From Akkermansiaceae bacterium UBA7331 (lineage in GTDB: Bacteria > Verrucomicrobiota > Verrucomicrobiia > Verrucomicrobiales > Akkermansiaceae): DNA of 64,000 nt. Both the position numbers and the translations under genes were made by a program. The stretch lies in contig DKPP01000011.1 in the NCBI GenBank assembly GCA_002471255.1, positions 436,922 to 500,921 of the forward strand, given 5' to 3'. Positions within the stretch are counted from its first letter, which is position 1; each line of letters begins with the position of its first letter. A model generated the notes under the pieces. The model searched no databases. It saw nothing but the letters and a program-made list of their open reading frames with translations, and was not told where the DNA came from. This document shows, in pieces, positions 17,557 through 26,592 of the stretch.

Positions 17557-18966
17557 ATGGACAAGTCATCTCATAATCGTCGTGGATTTTTAAAACTGTT
17601 CGGATTAGCTTCCGGTAGCTTAGCATTAGGTAGAGCTACAAGCTCTGCTCAAGAAAAACAGATTAAATCCTTAGTGGATGCAGATATTTCCTCTAGACCT
17701 TCCGGTAGCATCTATATGGGTGACTATAAAGCGCCAAAATTGTCAAAGGTGAAAATAGCATTTATCGGATTAAATAGAGGGTTTACTCATGTTGCCAGTA
17801 CTTGTGCTTTGCCCGAGGCAGAAATCGTGGCTGTTTGTGATTTACATCAAGACTTGGTTGATCGTGCTATCAAACGGGTAAAGGATAAAACAGGTAAGGA
17901 TCCAAAGGGGTATTCCAAAGGACCGGACGACTACTTGAACTTACTGAAGGATTGTCAACCCGATGCCGTTGTGATCAGTACGGATTGGGCAAGTCATACT
18001 CCCATTGCCTGTGATTGTATGAATCATGGTGCTCATGCTTTTATCGAAGTGCCACTAACTCAGTCTATCGATGAAATTTGGAAGCTCATTGATACGAGTG
18101 AGAAAACTCGTAAGCATTGTATGATGTTAGAAAACGTTAATTATGGTCGCGATGAATTAATGTTTCTCAATATGACGAGGCAGGGCTTGATTGGTGATTT
18201 GACTCATGGTGAGGCTGCGTATATTCATAATTTGAGAGACCAATTAATGGAAAAAGAACGTGGAGAGGGTGTTTGGAGAACGGGATATATGGAACAAATT
18301 AATGGTAATCTCTATCCGACTCATGGCTTAGGGCCGGTGGCTCAATATATGAACCTTGGCCGCGGTGAAGATAATTTTGCCAGTTTAGTATCATATTCGT
18401 CTCCTGCCGTTGGTAGAGCATATTATGCTAAAGAAAAATTGCCTTCCAATGATCGTTGGAATCAGGGGAAATTTATTTGTGGAGATATGAATACCTCAAT
18501 TATCAAAACGAAGCTTGGACGTACTATCATGCTTCAATGGGATGAAACAACTCCACGGCCTTATTCTCGTTTAAATCTTATTCAGGGCACACAAGGATGT
18601 CTTGCCGGTTTTCCTACACGAGTGGCTGGCGAAAAATTTAATAATGGAAATTATCATCAATGGGTTGAGGGAGAAAAAATTCAATCCATTTATGATCAAT
18701 ATGACCATCCATTATGGAAGCGCATGGGTGAAAAAGCAGTCAAAATGGGAGGACATGGCGGAATGGACTTTATCATGATGGCAAGGGTGATTGAATGTTT
18801 AAATAAAGGTGAGCCATTAGATCAAAATATTTATGAAGGTGCCTTTTGGTCAGCTGTAGGTCCATTATCAGCTCAATCTGTTGCTCAAGATGGGCAACGT
18901 ATTAATTTCCCTGATTTTACTCGAGGAGATTGGAAAAATACTTTACCTATTCCCGTGATAGGTTAA
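17557..18966 (+). CDS. Tat-exported GH109 alpha-N-acetylgalactosaminidase
   Basis: The 469-residue protein starts with a twin-arginine signal (NRRGFLKLF, Arg8-Arg9), as expected for a cofactor-loaded export substrate. Residues about 65-185 are a Gfo/Idh/MocA NAD-binding domain beginning KIAFIGLNRGFTHV. GH109-type motifs follow: MMLENVNYGR (Glu192), HGEAAYIHNLR, and NLYPTHGLGP (Tyr253, His256), then a C-terminal HGGMDFIMMARVIECLNKG stretch and INFPDFTRGDW. GH109 uses bound NAD to cleave alpha-linked GalNAc, such as blood-group A and mucin structures, by oxidation-elimination. The context with fucosidase-like and esterase genes fits host-glycan use. A plain Gfo/Idh oxidoreductase is the less likely alternative. 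Confidence 0.88.
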   Translation: MDKSSHNRRGFLKLFGLASGSLALGRATSSAQEKQIKSLVDADISSRPSGSIYMGDYKAPKLSKVKIAFIGLNRGFTHVASTCALPEAEIVAVCDLHQDLVDRAIKRVKDKTGKDPKGYSKGPDDYLNLLKDCQPDAVVISTDWASHTPIACDCMNHGAHAFIEVPLTQSIDEIWKLIDTSEKTRKHCMMLENVNYGRDELMFLNMTRQGLIGDLTHGEAAYIHNLRDQLMEKERGEGVWRTGYMEQINGNLYPTHGLGPVAQYMNLGRGEDNFASLVSYSSPAVGRAYYAKEKLPSNDRWNQGKFICGDMNTSIIKTKLGRTIMLQWDETTPRPYSRLNLIQGTQGCLAGFPTRVAGEKFNNGNYHQWVEGEKIQSIYDQYDHPLWKRMGEKAVKMGGHGGMDFIMMARVIECLNKGEPLDQNIYEGAFWSAVGPLSAQSVAQDGQRINFPDFTRGDWKNTLPIPVIG

Positions 18967-18983
18967 TTCATTTCGCTTATCAG

Positions 18984-19015
18984 CCCCTTGTTTTTTGATT
19001 TTTCAAGGGGTTGTT
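18984..19015 (+). terminator. probable terminator after GH109
   Basis: A seven-base CCCCTTG / CAAGGGG stem with a 13-base T-rich loop is followed by TTGTTT. The stem is stable but the T run is interrupted, so efficiency is uncertain. Confidence 0.55.
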
Positions 19016-19091
19016 TATTAAAAAACAGGAATTGAGATAAAAATATCTCGTGATTTTGCAACATTAAGGCTATTTGTATAGTCCAAGAGAC

Positions 19092-19892
19092 ATGATCACT
19101 TATTCACTAAAATCTTTGATATTGGCAGGTGCTGTAGGCTTTGCCTCGGTTTCTATGGTTGGTTTTGCCGATGATGCTCCCGATTTGGTTAAGGTTGAGC
19201 AATCAGCATTAACTCGCAATCAATCTTTGCCGGATTATAAAACGCTACACCATTTAGTAGATAATCAGTCCAAGTCAATGATTTGGCTGTTTACTGGAGA
19301 TGTTTCGACCCAAGGTGGTAATTTTACTAATAATCAAAGAACCTATGTTCAGCATTGGGAACAGTTAATCAAGTGGGAACAAGGACGTTATAATGATGTC
19401 GTCATTAATACCGGCCGACAAAAAAACACTCTGGAAAATATCAATAGCCAATTTGGATGGATGATCGGTCAATTCCGCCCTCAGGTTGTTTCTGTGAATG
19501 TTGGTCTACAAGGTATCAAGGAATTGACAGATCAAACATTGCGAGATTATGAGGGTAATTTAAGTTTGCTTTTAGAAAGTATTCGCAATGTCGGTGCTAT
19601 CCCTATTATTCAGCTTCCCGTAGCCGTTTTAATTAAGGATAAGGATGATCCTATGGTCAAAAAATTATGGGATACCATTATTAAGGTTTGCGATCGTGAT
19701 AAAGTAATCATTGTTGATCATGTAAGCCATTGGAATCAACAAGCTCCTCCGGTGAATGGTCCTCAACCTTGGGTGAATGATGGGATGTATCCAAACGGAT
19801 TAGGTCATTGCGAGATATTCAAAAAGTTAGCCCTTGATCTTGGTTTTAAAGAAATGGCTGAGAAGATTTGCCCACCACAAGTATCTGAATGA
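19092..19892 (+). CDS. exported SGNH-fold paralogue lacking catalytic residues
   Basis: From ATG 19092 (TTG 19074 is a weaker start) this 266-residue protein has a signal peptide ending near GFADD and aligns along its whole length with the SGNH enzyme at 16623-17435: LPDYKTLHHLV, GQFRPQVVSVNVG, VDHVSHW and NDGMYPNGLGH match LPDYKALHALV, GQFKPQVVSINLG, VDHGSHW and NDAIHPNGKGH. But the nucleophile serine is Val71 (TGDVSTQGG), the oxyanion Asn is Gln140 and the catalytic His is Tyr233; only the Asp and Gly remain. The frame is intact, so it is probably a retained pseudoenzyme, perhaps a glycan-binding protein, rather than a decaying gene. Confidence 0.82.
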   Translation: MITYSLKSLILAGAVGFASVSMVGFADDAPDLVKVEQSALTRNQSLPDYKTLHHLVDNQSKSMIWLFTGDVSTQGGNFTNNQRTYVQHWEQLIKWEQGRYNDVVINTGRQKNTLENINSQFGWMIGQFRPQVVSVNVGLQGIKELTDQTLRDYEGNLSLLLESIRNVGAIPIIQLPVAVLIKDKDDPMVKKLWDTIIKVCDRDKVIIVDHVSHWNQQAPPVNGPQPWVNDGMYPNGLGHCEIFKKLALDLGFKEMAEKICPPQVSE

Positions 19893-20034
19893 TACTACTT
19901 GCCATATTTGGATATAGTATTTAGATCTTAATACTTTGACGTCTTGATTGTTTATGCCCTATCAGTGCCATAATAATCAAGACGTCTTGCTTTTGGATAG
20001 TAAATAGATAGAATCATTAGAAAATAGCTTTAAT

Positions 20035-21204
20035 ATGATTAAAACTACCATAATTACCTTAGCTGCGACTTGTATATTTGCTGCCTCTTCCTTTGGGGAA
20101 ATGCGTACGTGGACGAATACCCAAGGAAAAACAATGGATGCGGAGTTTGTTTCTCTTGATAAAGATAAAGTATCGTTAACAACCAAAGCCGGTAAAAAGA
20201 TAAAGATTCCTGTTAAATCACTTTCTCAAGAAGACCAGGACTTCATTAAGGAATTAACTGCCGAAAAAGCTCCGAAATTGGGACATAATTACGATAACGA
20301 ATGGCCAAAGACGACCAAAGTCGTGGAGGGATTTGAAGCTGAAATGATTCAAGAAGGGCCTGACGAGTATATTTATGAAACCCCTCACTTTAAATTTATC
20401 TGTGATACTAAAATAGGTAAAAGCGTGATTAAACAGCTAGCTCTCCTTTTCGAGGCTACGCATGAAGCTAATCGTTGCATTCCAATTGGTAATATCAGGG
20501 CACATCGTAAGGATCTAAAGTTTCCCGCTTATTTGTATGAAAAACAATCCGATTATCTAGCTAAAGGCGGTATGGAAGGATCTGCAGGTATTTTTATGGG
20601 GAACTCTAATCCCAATGATGCCGGGAAAACTTTAGTGCCGTTTGATTCTTTAGGTGTAAAAAAAGCCGGTAAATCTTACATAGTGGATAGATCTAAAAGC
20701 TCTAGAACATTAATACATGAATTAACTCACCAGTTGATGACTTATAATTCTAAACTTGCCGGTTGGTTTTGCGAGGGGTCTGCCGAATATATAGCTAATA
20801 CTCCTTATATTAATGGTAAGTTTAATTTTGCCGGTAATAAGAAGACTATTATCAGCTTTGCTACCGGATTTGATAAAAAATATGGTGCCGGGCGCAATTT
20901 GGGTGATAATTTAAAGGCGCCCGAATTAGAAAGCTTCATGACCATGCCGTATAGTACCTTTACTGGGGATAATGCTAATTTTAACTACGGATTTTCACTC
21001 TTATTGGTATACTACTGGTATCATTTAGATGGAGATGGTGATGCCAAGCGCATTAAGGAATATATCAAGGCATTAGATGCCGGTAAAACTCCTCTTCAAG
21101 CAAACGAACTTCTTTTAGATGGTCGTACCTATTCCGAGCTTGAGAAAGAAATTCAACAAAAATGGCGCAAAAACGGTATTAAAATCACCTTTGGTGATAA
21201 TTAA
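20035..21204 (+). CDS. exported SHD1-domain zinc metallopeptidase (DUF1570-like)
   Basis: This 389-residue protein has a signal peptide (cleavage near SSFG), then an SLA1-homology (SHD1) domain at residues 23-72, with MRTWTNTQGKTMDAEF and IPVKSLSQEDQDFI, typical of Planctomycetes and Verrucomicrobia. A gluzincin-type peptidase domain follows, with HELTH at 228-232 as zinc ligands and catalytic Glu229, and FCEGSAEYIA supplying the third ligand (Glu251, or less likely Glu247). It resembles the DUF1570 family. It lies in the glycan locus and could trim glycoproteins such as mucins, though the substrate is not shown by sequence. Transcribed with its neighbours' direction; 36 bases precede the GH95-like gene. 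Confidence 0.8.
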   Translation: MIKTTIITLAATCIFAASSFGEMRTWTNTQGKTMDAEFVSLDKDKVSLTTKAGKKIKIPVKSLSQEDQDFIKELTAEKAPKLGHNYDNEWPKTTKVVEGFEAEMIQEGPDEYIYETPHFKFICDTKIGKSVIKQLALLFEATHEANRCIPIGNIRAHRKDLKFPAYLYEKQSDYLAKGGMEGSAGIFMGNSNPNDAGKTLVPFDSLGVKKAGKSYIVDRSKSSRTLIHELTHQLMTYNSKLAGWFCEGSAEYIANTPYINGKFNFAGNKKTIISFATGFDKKYGAGRNLGDNLKAPELESFMTMPYSTFTGDNANFNYGFSLLLVYYWYHLDGDGDAKRIKEYIKALDAGKTPLQANELLLDGRTYSELEKEIQQKWRKNGIKITFGDN

Positions 21205-21240
21205 TTGTCCCTGTTATATTACCTTTGACGAATATTATTC

Positions 21241-23400
21241 ATGAAAAAAATCATTTCGAGTCTTACTTTATTATTTAGTTTGTCTTTTACGTTTGCGCAA
21301 GACCCATATACGCTTTGGTATAAAAAACCGGCTGTTGATTGGCAAAGTGAGGCCTTACCCTTGGGGAATGGTACCTTAGGCGCGAGCGTTATGGGAGGTG
21401 TTCAGCAGGAAAATATTATTTTAAATGAAGATTCTCTATGGTCGGGTAATGAAAATATGCGAGGGGCTTATTCGACCGGACCTACCGGAGATTTTGGCTC
21501 TTTTCAACCTTTTGGGACTCTGACTGTCGATCTTTCTAATCAACAAAACTTTAGCCAATATATAAGAAAACTTAATATATTGGACGGGGTTTATACCTGT
21601 AATTATTCAGCGAACGAAACTGAGTTTACTCGTAAATATTTTGTAAGTTATCCGGCAAAAGCGATTGTATTACATTATTCAGCCAATAAAAAGGGAGCTT
21701 ATACGGGAACTTTTTCCCTTACTAATCCAAACCAAGCTAAAATTTCCTATAAGGATAATTCTATTATTTTAGAGGGTCAATTAGCTAATGGATTATCCTT
21801 TTCCGGTAAAGCGGTTATTATTAATGAAGGTGGTAGCGTTACTGCTACCGAAAAAGGATTGGAAGTTAAAGATGCTGATGCCATAACTGTGTTGATTTGT
21901 TTAGGTACATCTTATATCCCAGATCCATCTAAGAAGTGGAAAAATGATGCTAATTGGGTGGATGGCAAAATTGACAAACCTCTGATCGAGGCAAGTAAAT
22001 TAGGTTTTGATAAGCTTAAAGCTGACCATGTGAAGGATTTTGGTGGTATTATGAATCGAGTCCAGCTAGATATTGGTACGACGATTAAAGAGCTAAATAT
22101 TCCGACAAATGAGCGTTTGGAAGCCTATCAAAAGAATCCGGTTGATCCGGATTTGGTTGAAACAATGTTTCAATATGGTCGATATCTCTTGTTGTCTTCA
22201 TCTCGCGAAAATTCATTGCCTGCCAACCTTCAAGGCTTATGGAATAACAATCCCAATCCGCCCCTAGGTTCTGATTATCATATGGGCTTGAATTTACAAA
22301 TGTCTTACTGGCTTGCTCAGACCTGTAATTTGCCGGAATCCGATCAAGCTTTAATGCATTTTATTCAAACAATAGCCGGTACCAGTAGAGATCGCACAGC
22401 CCAAAAGTTTCAATTGGAAGATAAGGAATTTAAAGGTTGGTTATTGCGTACTTCCCAAAATATTTATGGTGGACAGGGTAAAGATTGGAATCCGACTGCA
22501 TCTGCTTGGTTGGTAAGCCATATGTGGGAATATTACCAGTTTTCCCTTAATAAAGAGTTTTTGAAAAAAGAGGCATATCCTTTGATGAAGGAAACTGCCG
22601 AATTTTGGTTGCAACACTTAAAGACCATGGATGCTGATGGCGTTAATTTTGAATCTTCGGCAGATCAAGTGGATAAAAGCCAATTGCAGGGAGTGGTAGC
22701 CGGGACTTTAGTGGTGCCTAAATCTTTATCATCCGGAAATAAACTTCAAGAAGATGGTGCTGCCCTAGAAAATCAAATTATTTGGAATTTGTTGGATAAT
22801 ACGGCTCAAGCAGCTTCCGTATTGGGTGATAAGGCATTTGCGAAGACATTAAAAGAAGCTCAATCTAAGTTACCCGCACCAAAGATAGGTAAATGGGGAC
22901 AATTAATGGAATGGATGATAGATAGAGATAACCAAGAAGATAAAGAAAGCTTTCCTGCCCATTTATTCGCTGTTTATCCGGGACATCAAATCTCTTTGAA
23001 GGGCACGCCTGAATTAGCTCAAGCTGCCTTAAAAACGATGGAAGTTAAAAATGCAATACTTGAAAATAAGCAACCATGGATTTGGGCTTGGCGTGCCGCT
23101 ATTTGGGCTCGTTTAGGACGTGGTGGTAAGGCTTATGCGGATATTAAAGGTTTATTGCAATATAATACGATGCCAAATCTTATTACTACCGGACCTCCTA
23201 TTAGAATGGAAGGGAACTTCGGTATTACCGCGGCCATAGCCGAAATGTTTGTGCAGTCTCAAAATGGAGAAATTGAGTTTTTACCGGCTTTACCGAAAGC
23301 TTGGCCAAATGGCTCTATTAAGGGTTTGCGTGTCAGAGGTGATAAATCCGTTGAAATTTCATGGAAAGACGGAAAATTAGAATCAAAGAAGGTTTACTAA
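21241..23400 (+). CDS. exported GH95-family protein with altered active site
   Basis: The 719-residue protein has a signal peptide ending near FTFAQ and follows the GH95 (1,2-alpha-L-fucosidase) plan: N-terminal beta domain with AVDWQSEALPLGNGTLGASV, an (alpha/alpha)6 barrel with LPANLQGLWNNNP, and a C-terminal WPNGSIKGLRVRG beta domain. At the active site, however, the usual DYHTNINLQ reads DYHMGLNLQ (Gly349 for the first Asn; Asn351 kept), the general-acid SPEN motif aligns with SSGN (Gly499), and DGNFG is EGNFG (Glu657). These positions correspond, as I recall, to the Asn/Glu/Asp machinery of Bifidobacterium AfcA. It may be inactive, binding-only, or have another specificity. Only six bases separate it from mfd. 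Confidence 0.85.
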   Translation: MKKIISSLTLLFSLSFTFAQDPYTLWYKKPAVDWQSEALPLGNGTLGASVMGGVQQENIILNEDSLWSGNENMRGAYSTGPTGDFGSFQPFGTLTVDLSNQQNFSQYIRKLNILDGVYTCNYSANETEFTRKYFVSYPAKAIVLHYSANKKGAYTGTFSLTNPNQAKISYKDNSIILEGQLANGLSFSGKAVIINEGGSVTATEKGLEVKDADAITVLICLGTSYIPDPSKKWKNDANWVDGKIDKPLIEASKLGFDKLKADHVKDFGGIMNRVQLDIGTTIKELNIPTNERLEAYQKNPVDPDLVETMFQYGRYLLLSSSRENSLPANLQGLWNNNPNPPLGSDYHMGLNLQMSYWLAQTCNLPESDQALMHFIQTIAGTSRDRTAQKFQLEDKEFKGWLLRTSQNIYGGQGKDWNPTASAWLVSHMWEYYQFSLNKEFLKKEAYPLMKETAEFWLQHLKTMDADGVNFESSADQVDKSQLQGVVAGTLVVPKSLSSGNKLQEDGAALENQIIWNLLDNTAQAASVLGDKAFAKTLKEAQSKLPAPKIGKWGQLMEWMIDRDNQEDKESFPAHLFAVYPGHQISLKGTPELAQAALKTMEVKNAILENKQPWIWAWRAAIWARLGRGGKAYADIKGLLQYNTMPNLITTGPPIRMEGNFGITAAIAEMFVQSQNGEIEFLPALPKAWPNGSIKGLRVRGDKSVEISWKDGKLESKKVY

Positions 23401-23406
23401 ATTATC

Positions 23407-26400
23407 ATGCAACATGAGTTGCACCAAAGCGATGTTATCGCACGAGTTTGCAAAAGTCCGGGCTTTAAAAAAAGTCTTAAAAATCTGGACTTGGGTCAAC
23501 ATGTGGTTTTTGATCATGTTTGCAATGCAGGCTTAGGCATCACGGTGGCAGCTCTTATCCATCATGCTGATCATACTAAGCGCATTTGGATTATCGCTCC
23601 GCATTTGCGAGCTCAAGAAAATATAGCCATACAGTTGCAAGCGTGGGGATTGCACGGTATTGATTTTTTGCCTGAAAAAGAAATACTGTTAGGCGAAGCT
23701 CAACCCAATCCCGAAACGCAATCTAAGAGATTGCAGGTGCTCAATCGCTTGGCTCATCCACCAAAAGAACAGCATATCATCTTGTTGAGTAAAAAATCTC
23801 TAGATGATGAAATTCCCGCTGTGGATCGTTTGCAAAAAGAGGGATTATTTTTTCAGGTGGGGGATGAAATCAATTTAGAACAGCTTGTCGAGAAATTGAC
23901 TGCTGCAGGATTTACCCGACAAACGCAAGTTATTGCGCGCGGTCAATGGTCTCAGCGAGGTGGTATTTTAGATGTATATCCTCTTCAATCCTCTTATCCA
24001 TTGCGTTTTGAATTGTTTGATCAAGAAATCGAATCAATTCGTGAGTTCGATGTCGATACTCAAATATCTTTTAAAAAGCTTACGCATGCACAATTGATTT
24101 TAGATGAGTCTCCTGATCAAAATTTATTGCGATACTGCATTTCTTCGGATGATCTTACTATAGGCTTACCTTTTTGTGGAGAGAGTTTTAAAGCGAATAT
24201 TTTACACGCGCCCGATGATGAAATTTCTTATAATGATGGGCAGGAAGATTTTTCTACGGCAATTTATGAGCATCCTTTAGGTAATTTTGAGGCCGGTGAT
24301 TTTGTGATGCAAGAGGTCCGAAGAGAGCGAGCCGAAAAACAAATCACTCAATGGGAGCAAGAACAGTGGCATTTAGGTATTTTTTGCCCTAACCAAGCGG
24401 AGAAGGAAAGGTTTAGTGAAATATGTGCCGCTTACCCTCATTTGGCATCTATTCCCTTCATTAAGGGTGATTTACCGGAAGGTTTTTCTATTCCGTCTGC
24501 TAAACTAGCTATTCTTTCCTTGTCCGAATTGTTTGGTCGCTATCAAACCCAGCGATCAATTCGATATGCGACCCAAGAGGATAAAGCTCGCAAAGCACGT
24601 GCCCAAGCTTCATTAAAAGAAATTAACCCTGGTGACTTAATCGTGCACATGAGTTATGGGATCGGGAAGCTAATAGGTATTGGTGTATCCGATGATTCCG
24701 GTGATGAGGAGATGCGATTATTGTATCATGGCAATACCATTTTACATGTCCCTCTTAGCCAAGCTCACCTTGTTACCAAGTACATAGGGTTAGGGAATAA
24801 GGCCCCTAATCTTAGCAAGATTGGTGACGGTAAATGGGCAAAGGCTAAAAAATCTGCTGAGAGAGCTGTAGCTGATTATGCTGCTCAATTATTGAATATA
24901 CAAGCTGAGCGAAATAGTGATTCAGGCTTTAGTCATGCTCCTGATAGTAAATGGATGTGGGAGTTTGAAAGTTCCTTCCCATTTAGAGAAACTCCTGACC
25001 AATTAAGGGCTATTGCGCAAACAAAGGCAGATATGGAATCTTCTCAGCCTATGGATAGATTGATCTGTGGTGATGTAGGATTCGGTAAGACGGAAGTCGC
25101 CATTAGGGCTGCATTTAAATGTGTGACAGGTGGAAAACAAGCGGCCATGTTAGTGCCTACGACGGTGCTTGCTGAACAACATTTCAATAATTTCCGAGCT
25201 AGAATGAGCGAATACCCGATTCGCATTGAAATGCTGAGTCGATTTAGTAGTGCAGCGCAAATTCGTAGTGCTATAGCCGGATTAGCTGATGGGTCAGTTG
25301 ATATCGTTATCGGTACACATCGATTAGTTTCTGATGATGTCGTCATTAAAAATCCCGGTTTGGTCATTATCGATGAAGAACAAAGATTTGGCGTAAAACA
25401 CAAAGAAAAATTTAAAGAAAGATTTAAAGGGATCGATGTTTTGACTCTTTCTGCGACGCCAATTCCTCGTACTTTGTATATTGCTTTGATGGGTGCTAGA
25501 GACATGAGTACTATTGAGACTCCACCTGCCAATAGATTGCCGGTACAAACGAGCGTATGCCCGTATGATGAGCGCATCATCAAGCAAGCTATCGAGCGAG
25601 AATTAGAGCGTGGTGGCCAGGTCTTCTTTTTACACAATCGGGTGCAAACAATCGAGTTGATGAAGACGAAGATTCAAGCACTCGTGCCAAATGCTTCTGT
25701 AGTCATAGGGCATGGTCAAATGCCCAAAGATGAATTGGAGAAGGTGATGCGCCAGTTTGTAAATAATAAGGCTGATATTTTGTTAGCCACTTCGATTATC
25801 GAATCGGGTATTGATATCCCTAATGCCAATACCATTATTATTGATCGCGCTGACCGTTTCGGTTTGGCTGATTTGTACCAATTACGTGGGCGTGTCGGGC
25901 GGTCAGGGCATTTGGCTTATGCCTATCTCATGTTGCCACGGTCTGCCTTAACGACGGATGATGCTCGTAAACGAGTGTCGGCTATTAAACAATATTCCGA
26001 ATTAGGTTCCGGCTTTAAAATTGCTATGCGTGACCTTGAAATACGTGGTGCAGGTAATTTATTGGGTACTCAACAGAGTGGTCATATTGCCGCTATCGGT
26101 TTTGATTTATATTGCCAATTATTGAAACAATCGGTTGATCAACTACAAGGTAAGTCCATCATTCGTAAAAAGGAATGTACTCTTAAAGCTGATTTTATTT
26201 GTTTTAGTGAAGCTCAATTCGGAGGAAAATCGCCAAAAGAAGTGCTAGGTGCATTTATTCCTGCCTCTTATATGCAAGATGCGGCATTGAGAATTAGCGC
26301 ATATAAAGATTTGGCTCAGGCAGAGAAGCCTAAGGATTTGGAACATATCCGCCATAATTGGTTAGACCGTTTTGGTGCAATTCCTGTGACGGCTGAGCAT

Positions 26401-26592
26401 TTGATTCAAACCCATATGTTGAGATTATATGGTGCTAAAGCAAATATTACGCATGTAGAGATTGCTCAGCAAAGATTAATGCTTACGCGTAATGGAGATC
26501 TAATCACTTTGCAAGGGAAGTTCCCTCGTCTTACTCAAACAGCCCCGCTGAAAAAACTGGCAGAAGTGATTGATTTATTGAAGAAAATTTAA
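23407..26592 (+). CDS. mfd: transcription-repair coupling factor
   Basis: This 1061-residue protein is Mfd, the ATP-driven translocase that removes stalled RNA polymerase and recruits UvrA to lesions. The N-terminal part (about 1-350) is the UvrB-like module with RGQWSQRGGILDVYPL. A CarD-like RNA-polymerase-interaction domain begins near 405 (NPGDLIVHMSYGIGKLIGI). The RecG-like motor has Walker A GDVGFGKT near 555, DEEQ near 656, and the LRGRVGRSG motif; a C-terminal autoinhibitory TRCF domain follows. It is slightly shorter than E. coli Mfd. It starts six bases after the GH95-like gene and overlaps the convergent next gene by four bases. Confidence 0.97.
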   Translation: MQHELHQSDVIARVCKSPGFKKSLKNLDLGQHVVFDHVCNAGLGITVAALIHHADHTKRIWIIAPHLRAQENIAIQLQAWGLHGIDFLPEKEILLGEAQPNPETQSKRLQVLNRLAHPPKEQHIILLSKKSLDDEIPAVDRLQKEGLFFQVGDEINLEQLVEKLTAAGFTRQTQVIARGQWSQRGGILDVYPLQSSYPLRFELFDQEIESIREFDVDTQISFKKLTHAQLILDESPDQNLLRYCISSDDLTIGLPFCGESFKANILHAPDDEISYNDGQEDFSTAIYEHPLGNFEAGDFVMQEVRRERAEKQITQWEQEQWHLGIFCPNQAEKERFSEICAAYPHLASIPFIKGDLPEGFSIPSAKLAILSLSELFGRYQTQRSIRYATQEDKARKARAQASLKEINPGDLIVHMSYGIGKLIGIGVSDDSGDEEMRLLYHGNTILHVPLSQAHLVTKYIGLGNKAPNLSKIGDGKWAKAKKSAERAVADYAAQLLNIQAERNSDSGFSHAPDSKWMWEFESSFPFRETPDQLRAIAQTKADMESSQPMDRLICGDVGFGKTEVAIRAAFKCVTGGKQAAMLVPTTVLAEQHFNNFRARMSEYPIRIEMLSRFSSAAQIRSAIAGLADGSVDIVIGTHRLVSDDVVIKNPGLVIIDEEQRFGVKHKEKFKERFKGIDVLTLSATPIPRTLYIALMGARDMSTIETPPANRLPVQTSVCPYDERIIKQAIERELERGGQVFFLHNRVQTIELMKTKIQALVPNASVVIGHGQMPKDELEKVMRQFVNNKADILLATSIIESGIDIPNANTIIIDRADRFGLADLYQLRGRVGRSGHLAYAYLMLPRSALTTDDARKRVSAIKQYSELGSGFKIAMRDLEIRGAGNLLGTQQSGHIAAIGFDLYCQLLKQSVDQLQGKSIIRKKECTLKADFICFSEAQFGGKSPKEVLGAFIPASYMQDAALRISAYKDLAQAEKPKDLEHIRHNWLDRFGAIPVTAEHLIQTHMLRLYGAKANITHVEIAQQRLMLTRNGDLITLQGKFPRLTQTAPLKKLAEVIDLLKKI

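Noticed and set aside
25044..25637. 197-codon minus-strand open frame opposite mfd
   Set aside because: Lies over the conserved helicase motifs of mfd; composition is that of an antisense shadow.
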